Part shown: positions 56,339 through 64,000 of the stretch, one piece after another
Layout: each line of letters starts with the position of its first letter
Position numbering within the stretch: position 1 is the stretch's first letter
Made by a program: the position numbers and the translations under genes
Assembly: GCA_012976225.1 (NCBI GenBank)
Contig: JAAVVG010000002.1
Coordinates: 1,674,001-1,738,000 of the forward strand
DNA length: 64,000 nucleotides
Reading direction: 5' to 3'
Source of the DNA: Golubevia sp. BC0850
Taxonomy: Eukaryota; Basidiomycota; Exobasidiomycetes; Golubeviales; Golubeviaceae
The notes under the pieces: model-generated
The model's input: only the letters and a program-made list of their open reading frames with translations
What the model was told of the DNA's origin: nothing
Database searches by the model: none

Positions 56339-58564
56339 CTATCGAAGAGGTGTTACAATGTGAGGGTTGTTGAGCTGTTGATTACTAATTTTCTTCAAGG
56401 CGTTCCCTGCCATCCTTTCCCTCCAAATCCTGACTGCTTGACCTGGCTTCTTCAAAGCTACTAACAAAGCTACCAGAGCACTCAACAGAGCGAGAGAGCC
56501 AGCTTGATGAGCACTTGCTAGAGGTAGAGGAACCAGATAAATTAGAGTGGTGATACCCAGAGTCGCTTGACCAACAGCGCATGCGGAAGCGAAATAAGCT
56601 AGACGGGGGATGAGGGGTGGAAGGGATAAAGGAATTGAAGTGGCGTTGCTGCTCTTGACGAAAGTAGAGGAAGAAGAAGCTAGAGTTCTAGAGAGAGTTC
56701 GAGCTTTCCAACCAAGTGCGAGAGTAGCACAAAGTGTTGATACAGCCAGCGTTCTATGGATTAATTGGACTGTAACTGGATTTTGAGTTAAATTCCTCCA
56801 GGTCTTATCACTTCGATCCTCCTCTTTTGAATATCTATCGTCCATCAGCTCTTCCATAGGTGGAGCGATTCTACGGTCTCCCATAGTTGGAAATTCATTG
56901 TAAACCAATCCAGCATCTAAACCTGCTACCAAAGCTCCAGACATAGCAGTGACAAAGACGAATACTGTCAAAGCACCAGTCAATCTTGAGAATCTTCGAA
57001 CTGAGGGATGTTCTAGAGCTCTTATTACCGATTCAGCTCCTCCTACTTGAGACATAGATACACCATTGACCTTTCCTTTTCTCAGAGCCAACTTATAATC
57101 CCTAACGCTGAGCAATCCAGTATGAAGCATTCCTAAATAAACCAAAAAGGCAGTTCCCAAGTGAGCAGCTAATCTGAAGTGAGAGACTCTAGGTGTCCAT
57201 TCGGCAGGAGTTGAGGAAGAAGTGCTGAAAGCCACATCAGCCCTCCTATCTGGACTTGTACTGTTTGGATGAGAGGCTGAGATGACTGGAGGCATAGGTG
57301 AAGTGCTAATCTTTCCACTTGCGATTGATTCCTTCCTTTCGATTTCTTCCGGTGCTGAAAGTCCACTCTTGACCATGTACCACCCTAAGAATCCTTGGAA
57401 TCCGATCCCTAGAGAAATTCCTAAAAGTTTCCAGCGAGTCGAGTTGGTGACTAGACCTGGACGGACTGAAAAGTACAAGGCTGGTAGGACAAAGGTCATT
57501 CCGATGACCCTTCCTAAAACTCTATGAGCCCATTCCCACATGTAAATGGTCTTGAAATCTTCGAGTGACATCTGATTGTTAAGCCTGGAAGCAGGTAGCG
57601 AGTCGAAGTGGGGAGAGAGAGAGAGAAAGGGAAAGGTTGGTAAGCAAGAGAACGTTCTCAGGCATCTGATGCTTTAAGAAGAGAAACGAAAGCCCTTCAA
57701 AGAACCAGACGAAGCGTTGTATTCGAACTCTAGAATCTCAAAATGAGGGAAGGAGTATAGAGAGAGCTGAAGAACTGTTGATTACGAGCCCCATTCGACT
57801 TAGCTCATCTTGCTGATTAGCAACTCAATTCTTCTCCAAGACATTCTATCTTTCTTGCCAGCTCAACATCTAGATCTGAATTGTTTCGACACTCACAAAA
57901 CAAATTCAGGAGTCATCTTGTACTTGTCCCACTCCTTCTGCCATTCAGCGTCCCCACTGGGCAGCTTCATTCCCTTCAAACCAGGATTCCATTCAGTGAT
58001 ACTGAGTCCTGACTCTGTCAGCCTAGTCAGCCCTCCCACGACTACTATAGCATAGACCAAGAAGGCTAGGAGGAATAGATGATAGGCTACAATGGGTCTA
58101 GTGAGGGTTGGAGCTGATTGCTCCTTTGAGGTAGAAGTGGAAGAAGGATTCTCTGCGGAGATGGCAGCAGTGCAGAAGGTTTTGCTGATTAGATTTGATG
58201 ATGAATAGAATAATGAGGAAGGTTTCAAGTTGACTAGCTTGGGGTGGGTAAGAGAGGATTTGGATCGAAGAAGAGAAGGAGTTTTCGAGGTAGAGGAGAG
58301 AGTGGGCTTGAGGTTAAGGTTGGTAGAAGAAGTAGAGAAAGTTCTAGATTCATTAGCATCTCTTATCAGTTTGTTTGATTTATTCGATCGTGAAGTTAGA
58401 ACAGAAGATGTATTGGAGGAATCAGATTTGAATTGAGTAGTAGAAGTTGAAGAATGAAAGCCTCTTGAAGAAGAAGCCAATCTAGCGCAATTTCCTATTC
58501 GATTGACTCGGTTGATTGATGCAGATATAGGTAGCCTAGACTCTATTCTGGCCAGCCAGCGCAT
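56339..58564 (-). CDS. COX15: Heme A synthase COX15
   Basis: Inner-membrane enzyme that oxidises heme O to heme A for cytochrome c oxidase. Two exons, 58564-57897 and 57584-56339, give 637 aa; the intron is 312 nt. The N-terminus is a long Ser/Arg-rich mitochondrial presequence. The core reads [40 protein letters not shown] (heme-ligand His), [52 protein letters not shown] and [14 protein letters not shown], with eight or so hydrophobic segments. These include the paired His-bearing helices of the CtaA/Cox15 family. A Ser/Pro-rich insert of about 45 residues follows GLSAPEE in a loop. The length exceeds yeast Cox15 (about 490) because of the presequence and insert. The call is very firm. Confidence 0.96.
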
Positions 58565-58859
58565 CTTGAGAAGAAGAAGAAAAGCTGAGAGAGCTGATGG
58601 TTCAAGAGGCCAACAGGTGGGCTTCCTTTTTCTTCTTGGTCAGCTTCTTTCGGATCGTTACCGGATCGACTCATCGACAATCGACAACTCCAACACTTCT
58701 TTCTTTTCTTTCAAGAGCAAGTCAGTCGGAGGAGGTTCCCCCTTCCTTAAGGAAGAAGAGAAGTTTGTCTTGTTTGGAGCAGTAGTGACGAACTCTTCTA
58801 CACACGAAAGAAGTGTAACTAGAGTTGCAGCTATCTACTAGAAGTACACTAGAGAGCAT

Positions 58860-60546
58860 CTACTCTTCATCGTCTTCTTCCAATTCGAACTCCTCTTCCT
58901 CCATTTCTTCCTCTTCATCATCTTGGTCTCCAACCTCTGTCCAACCTTCACCCCCCTCTACTTCCTCTTCCATCACTTCTTCCTCTATCTTCTGAGCCTC
59001 TCCAAGCTCAACGCTAATAATCCCACTAACAAATAGATACCCAATCAAACCAACGACCGAAGTCAAAATCCAAAGATTTCTACCTCTCTTAATCTTCTTC
59101 TTAGCTAAAACTTCTCTATCTTTTTCCTTCTCTTCCTTCTTTTCTTCCTCTTTGTCCTTTCCTTCAACCTGATTTTTTCTAAAAGCATTGGGTATATTAA
59201 AGAGATTCCAAGCAGAACTTGCTAAATCCCCAACAAATCCAAATCTACCCTCATCTATCTCTGTTCTTTTGTTTCCAAATCGATCTTCCTCGACTCTAAT
59301 TTCTGACCAAAGTCCTATCCTCTCTGAAGTTGAAGAATCGATTGGATAGAGTAGATCTTTCAGTCTTTGAGTGTGAGAAATTAGATTGGGATAGAGTTTG
59401 AGAGAATTTGGAAGTGAACCTTTTGGTAGAGGGGTGTGAAGGAGAGGTGAGAGGAGGGAGAAGAGGTGGAAATCTAAAGATCGAGGACTGGAGAAGAAAG
59501 GGGAAGGCAAAGGGGATGAGAAGGAGGCGCAAAAGAGACTCCCGAATGACTGAGAAAGGGGAAGGTAGTAAAGAAGATCTTGAAGTTGACTCACGTTTCA
59601 GAACCGAAGAAATAATCCGACTCTCCTAGAGAAGATGAAAGGATTTCCAGAGGCTCTTTTGATAGTGCTTCAATCTGTAAAAAAAGGGGAACATAGATAG
59701 TCAGTCAGTCAATCCCCTGCCTCCTGACTCCAAAGTCCAAAGTCACATCGGGTCCTCACCCTCCCTGCCTCGCCTCTTTCTCTCCAAGCGCCTCAAAGAC
59801 CCTTCAATCTTGACTCGAAAAATACTGACTTTCAAATTACCAAAAGCATCACTCGTAGTTCCCCTTCTCTTTCTCTTCAATTCCTTCTGTCTTTCGGCCA
59901 TCTCTTCCGAAGTTCTAGGAGCTCTATTCCTCCATTCCTCGTCCAATTCATCAGCTTCTTTTGAATCGACCACATTCCCAGTATTAGATGAAGCTGAGTT
60001 CCAAATTCCAAGTTTCTCCAATTGATTCTTGACTTGTTTTCGAAGCTGAGAAGGAGTACTAGATCGATTCCAAAGGTTCAAATGCTTTGAGTAAAGATTT
60101 GAAGTGACCTGATAGTTTTGTTGAATTGAAAATAAGTGATGAAGAACTAAAGGTTCTAGTTTTGATTGAATGATTGAATGAAGAGGTAGGCAAGTTGGGT
60201 TCAAGATTTGATCATCAGATAAGGAGGGATTGAGAGAAAAGAGTAGAGATTTAATTGATGAAATTCCAGTCGCTAGATTCAATGATTGAGATTCTAGTAT
60301 TGGAAACGATTCATGAATGAATGGATTAATAGTGCAAAGCTTGAAGGAACTGGAATTGGAATTTGAAGCTGAAGATTCAAGGCAGCTGTAGCTGTAGATT
60401 AATAGTGACGTCAAGTAAAGACTTGAAGGATCGATCGTCGGTAAATTCGGATGAGATCCTAAAATGTAAAGCGTTAAATCTTTAGGGATTGAAATCGAAC
60501 CAGAACTGGAACCGGAACTGGAAGGGAATGGCTTTGAGGAAGTCAT
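58860..60546 (-). CDS. SAM37: SAM37/metaxin-type outer-membrane assembly subunit
   Basis: Subunit of the mitochondrial sorting and assembly machinery that inserts beta-barrel proteins. Three exons: 60546-59760, 59667-59595, 59487-58860; phases close with these splice sites, 495 aa. The N-terminal LTLYILGSHPNLPTIDPSSL is typical of the Sam37/metaxin thioredoxin-like region, with INPFIHESFPIL and GISSIKSLL following, then a GST-C-like helical part, and PRSLDFHLFSLLSPLLHTPL in exon 3. A C-terminal transmembrane helix (LWILTSVVGLIGYLFVSGII) leads to a strongly acidic tail of Glu and Asp. Acceptors at 59668-59669 and 59488-59489 were chosen because nearer AGs break frame. It is divergent from the SR-protein gene, with 90 bp between starts. 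Confidence 0.85.
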
Positions 60547-60636
60547 GGTTGGGAGGGAGTCTGTCTGGGTAGAGCTTCTTCCCCATCAAGCTTCCTTCTC
60601 CCCTACCACCACCAACAAATCAGCTTCAACAACGAC
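60547..60636. promoter_or_regulatory. 90-bp bidirectional promoter, SAM37/SR protein
   Basis: Only 90 bp separate the two start codons. The plus strand is C-rich with CACC/CAAC repeats. Both leaders must be very short, or transcription starts overlap. Confidence 0.65.
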
Positions 60637-62118
60637 ATGTCTTTCACTCGTCTATATCTTGGTCGTCTAGCACCTGACACTCGTCGTGAGGATATCGAAG
60701 ACTTCTTCAAAGGTTACGGTGTAAGTTCCTTCAAACAATTCATCCAAGATTACGGCCAGCATGCAGCAATCTGGATGCATCCCTCAATTTCTACTGCTTT
60801 CTGCTGAAGTTCCCGCTCAGTTGAATTCATAAAATTGATTCTCTTCTCTCTACTTACCCTTTCTCCCTCTCCTCTCACCAGCGCATCAATGACCTTCGTG
60901 TGATGAACGGATTCGGATTCTGTGAATTCGAGAACGCTCGCGATGCTGAGGATGTTCAAAAGGTGAGTTTCTCGGAAAGTAGGATGTTGTGGATCATGTT
61001 TGAATTTCAAATCATCTTTTGATTCTAAGGGAACGGGATTGGAAAAAGAATTTGAAGGCCAGAAAGGATAGGGAGAGTCAGGAGCTCTCGAAGGAAGACA
61101 TCCACCCCGCTTCCCTCATCCGCTGAATCTATGCTGTCCACTACCTTCTATTCCAGGATTTCAATGGAAGAAGCTTCATGGGAGACCGGTGAGTGATAAA
61201 TCGAGACTCTATCTCATCCCATGAGGGCTTCCCCTCTGACCTCATTTGCCTTCCTCTACCTCTCCCTACTTCAGTATTGTGGTGGAAGCTGCTAAGGGTG
61301 CTGCTCGTCGTCGTGAATTTGACTCTCGTGGGCCTCCTCCGGGAAGAGGTGGAGATCCTTACTATGGTGGTGGAGGAGGTCGATTTGGCGGGGACCGCGG
61401 TGGATACGGAGGTGCTCGTGGTGGGTTCGGAGGGGAGAGAGGTGGATATGGAGCTGCTAGACCGGCTCCAAGACTTAGAAGAGGTGAGTTTTGATGAACG
61501 AATCTCGTAAGATAGACATTCCCAACGCTTTTACTGACCTTGGAAACTTGATTGTATGCGGGAAAACTCTGCTCACTTTACCTTCGCCTTTTTTCGTTTC
61601 TTCCAGGAAATTACCGCGTCATTGTTACGAACTTACCTACTGGAACCTCTTGGCAAGATCTAAAAGATCTAGGACGTGAAGCTGGACAAATTGCCTTCGC
61701 AGATGTCTCTGCCACAAGACCAGATGAAGGAGTTTTAGAATATCAGAACCGTGAAGACATGGAACGTGCAGTGATCAAAATCGATGGAGTTGAATTACGT
61801 GGAAACAAATTGAGAGTCGAAGCTGATGCTAGAGCAGCTAGTCCACCAAGGAGAGATGGAGGAGATTATAGAGAACGTTCACCTCTGCCGGCAAGAGGTG
61901 GTAGGGATAGTAGAGAAAGATCTCCACCTCCAAGGCGTAGAGATGATAGTCCACCTCCTAGACGTAGAGATGATTCTCCTCCCCCAAGACGTAGGGAAGA
62001 TGATCAAGATTTCGATAGAAGAGAACCTCCTCCAGCTAGAAGACATTCTGCAAGTCGTAGTCCTCCTCCTGCTCGTAGAGAAAGATCTTATGATGATCGC
62101 TCTCCAGCTCGTGATTAA
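60637..62118 (+). CDS. SR-type splicing factor with two RRMs
   Basis: Nuclear RNA-binding protein of the SR family (SRSF1/Srp2-like). Five exons: 60637-60720, 60882-60962, 61157-61188, 61275-61483, 61607-62118; phases agree, 305 aa. RRM1 begins TRLYLGRLAPDTRREDIEDF (RNP2) and has GFGFCEFENARDAEDVQ (RNP1). A Gly/Arg-rich linker (GGYGGARGGFGG and similar) separates it from RRM2, which begins YRVIVTNLPTGTSWQDLKD and has the SWQDLKD heptapeptide that marks the pseudo-RRM of SR proteins. The C-terminus is an RS-like tail with repeated SPPPRRRDD units, a target for SR kinases. Introns of 161 and 194 nt in the RRM1 region are candidates for autoregulatory splicing. Identity firm; exact orthologue uncertain. 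Confidence 0.93.
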
Positions 62119-62726
62119 ATTTAAGGTTTCCTTTATTCCTCAGAAACTGTCAACTTCAAAAATTTGACTGTTTCTGAAACTCGTCAGATCTCATCTTCTC
62201 TTTTCTTTTACCCCTCTCTCTCCCTCCCTCCCTTAGCTTATGACTCCCTTTCTAACAACTTTGTGGTATCCTTCTTCTGTTCCTTCTATCTGGCTCCATG
62301 GCTCTACGAAAACGAAAAAAACGATTGTCTTTTGGTCACTTTTGGTCTCTCGGGTTCCATCGAAAAGGAAGGAAGGATATGGGGGCCTCTTTTCTGACTG
62401 AATCTTCTTTGTGGATCATTGCAAGACCGAAACCTATCTACTCGTCTAGATTTCTCTCTTTTGATTGGTGGTCTCTCTGTCCGGAAAAGGAAATGGAATT
62501 GGAATGGGTGGTTTCTCTTAGGGTCGAACTTTCGGAGAGGATGGTTGGACCGCTGGAACGCCTTCGTCTGTGAAGGAGCTTTTGGGGAGGAATGGTCGCT
62601 TTTGGTGGCCCTATTTTCGTCTTTCTTTGCTTCTGGATCCTCGGTTTGATCCTCTGCCGTGGGAGGCTGGAAGGAAACGACCTTTGATCATTCTTGTTTG
62701 AAGGACAACTGAGGACAGGTCGGAAA

Positions 62727-62791
<65 letters not shown>

Positions 62792-63422
62792 CATGAGCTC
62801 AAAGACAACAAAGTTCTAATACTTTAACTAGTCCATGCTCGGATGCTTTCGCTCATCTCGTTTTGGTCTGGCTGTCCCAACAGTGAGTGCAGAAGGGAGA
62901 AGCTCGCTGCGATAGATCTCAGTACGCAACCTCCCATTTCCCTCACTCTGTATGCTTTATGTACCACGTAGTAGTTAATAGAATCATCTTGGCGCTCAAG
63001 AAGACACCGAAAGTAGAGAGTCTGGACACCATTTTCTTCGATTGAGACCCGTTGCCCCCCCCCCTCTTTGACAACATATCAAGCCCATTTCCCTTCCTTG
63101 CTTCCGTCTTCACATCAACAAGTCAATTTCAATTGATAGAATTTAATTCCTGACCTGTTCCAGTGTGATAATTTTGAGACGAACGCTCCGAGTCTGAGAA
63201 GGTTTTTCTCGAGAGACGAGAACACCGACTTTCTCTGCTGCTGACAAGCAACCGCCTTAACCTTTTTCTACCTTCAACATCTTCTTCCTTTGATAACTTT
63301 ATCTATTCCTCCATTCTGAACAAATCCAGTCTCTTTAGAAAACTCTCTCAAGTTCGCATCAAGTCTCTTCCTCCAAGACAGATCATCAAAAAAACCTTTG
63401 CTCCTCTTCAAACTTCTTTAAG
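62119..63422. other. 1.3 kb intergenic region with a CT microsatellite
   Basis: It holds the SR-protein 3' end, a long CT repeat, a 10-C run at 63055-63064, and the pyrimidine-rich promoter and leader of TIM17. The open frames here show no coding signs. Confidence 0.55.
62730..62789 (+). repeat. (CT)n microsatellite, about 60 bp
   Basis: About 29-30 uninterrupted CT units, the longest pure microsatellite in the window. Confidence 0.97.
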
Positions 63423-64000
63423 ATGCCCCACGATCTAGGTAGAGATCCATGTCCAGCGGTGATTCTGAACGATTTCGGAGGTGCTTTCGCCATGGGAACG
63501 GTGGGAGGTTCGATTTGGCATGGAATCAAGGGAGCGAGGAATTCGGTAAAGGTGAGTTCGTTGCAAAGATGAAAGATTGACAACTACAGAAAAGAGAGGG
63601 AAGAGAAGATTGGCCGGACACCTCTCCCTCTACTGCCTCTCCATCTAGTCGAGTTTAGAGACCTCAATTCGATAGCAATTCTTTGGATGCCAAACTAGAT
63701 CGAGCTCAAGTTCGAGTGGAGGGCGAGAGTTGAACTGAGCAGCAAAGGCTCACTTTCCTCTGGAAGTACTGAGAAATGGTCTCTGAGAAGCCCTTCGGTT
63801 TTCACAAAGGCATCAAGCACTCTATTCTAGACCTGATACAAGATTCAGCAAAGCAAGCTCCAATTGCTGCGGCTTTCCTCGAGGAAGATGGGCGAAGAGG
63901 TTGAGACACCAATCTTGCTGGAACAAAGGCCAACTTCTCAGCTCTCCTCCCACCAAGGAATTGTCTTCCACTGTCGCTGACTCGGTTCCCTTCTCATACA
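63423..64000 (+). CDS. TIM17: Mitochondrial import subunit TIM17 (3' partial)
   Basis: Core component of the TIM23 presequence translocase of the inner membrane. Only the first exon (63423-63551, 43 codons) is in the window: it opens [20 protein letters not shown] and continues [20 protein letters not shown]. The DxxRDPCP start and the Gly-rich [12 protein letters not shown] helix are diagnostic for Tim17. A GTGAGT donor follows. The remaining 449 bp to the window edge show no next exon of the expected GxRRxG type, so intron 1 is at least 449 nt or the next exon lies beyond the edge. Confidence 0.9.

Noticed and set aside
1-64000. CRISPR arrays, rRNA operons and bacterial-type operons
   Set aside because: No regularly spaced repeats and no rRNA motifs were seen, and the intron-rich genes show that this is a eukaryotic chromosome.

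Overview
This 64 kb window is nuclear chromosomal DNA of a fungus, most likely a basidiomycete. Nearly every gene is cut by several introns, mostly 50-100 nt, with GTGAGT/GTAAGT donors and pyrimidine-rich acceptors ending in CAG or TAG. The gene set is fungal: CalB-type lipase, GH5 exo-glucanase, DUF1776 protein, Scp160/vigilin, Sgf73 and an oversized Atg4. I cannot assign a class or species. About 22 protein-coding loci were resolved. Exon joins were worked out by eye and tested for frame consistency. I saw no rRNA, tRNA, CRISPR array, viral relic or intact transposon.

Layout. 0-10 kb: 3' part of a secreted GH5 exo-1,3-beta-glucanase, a multi-KH Scp160/vigilin protein (-), and a secreted Ser/Gly-rich protein (-) whose frame is interrupted by one TAG. 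10-20 kb: a small acidic unknown, a long-chain acyl-CoA synthetase, a GH20 hexosaminidase (-), TMA7 (-) and, divergent from it, the Golgi protein SFT2. 20-31.5 kb: an FG-GAP type I membrane protein (TIP/ITFG1 family), an unknown basic protein (-), a DHHC palmitoyltransferase (-) and mitochondrial methionyl-tRNA synthetase (-). 31.6-47 kb: CalB-like lipase, homeodomain factor, a 3 kb gene-free stretch carrying a diverged direct repeat, a DUF1776/SDR-like protein, SGF73/ataxin-7 (SAGA) and a 4CL-like acyl-CoA ligase. 47-56 kb: a small secreted double-psi beta-barrel protein, an F-box-like gene (-, model incomplete) and ATG4. 56-64 kb: COX15 (-), SAM37/metaxin (-), an SR splicing factor, and the first exon of TIM17 running off the right edge.

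The genes do not form one pathway. Loose themes are mitochondrial biogenesis (MetRS, COX15, SAM37, TIM17), secreted or wall-active proteins (GH5, GH20, lipase, barrel protein, Ser/Gly-rich protein) and acyl-CoA metabolism (two ligases, one palmitoyltransferase). Several neighbours share short divergent promoters, down to 90 bp between start codons. Clear TATA boxes were found upstream of three secreted-protein genes.

I did not find a convincing new biological system. The best leads are the TAG-interrupted secreted protein, the homeodomain with alanine at position 50, the ATG4 with a huge disordered N-terminus and a C-terminal Atg8-binding-like motif, the repeat pair at 36.4/38.2 kb, and unusually long introns in a few otherwise compact genes.
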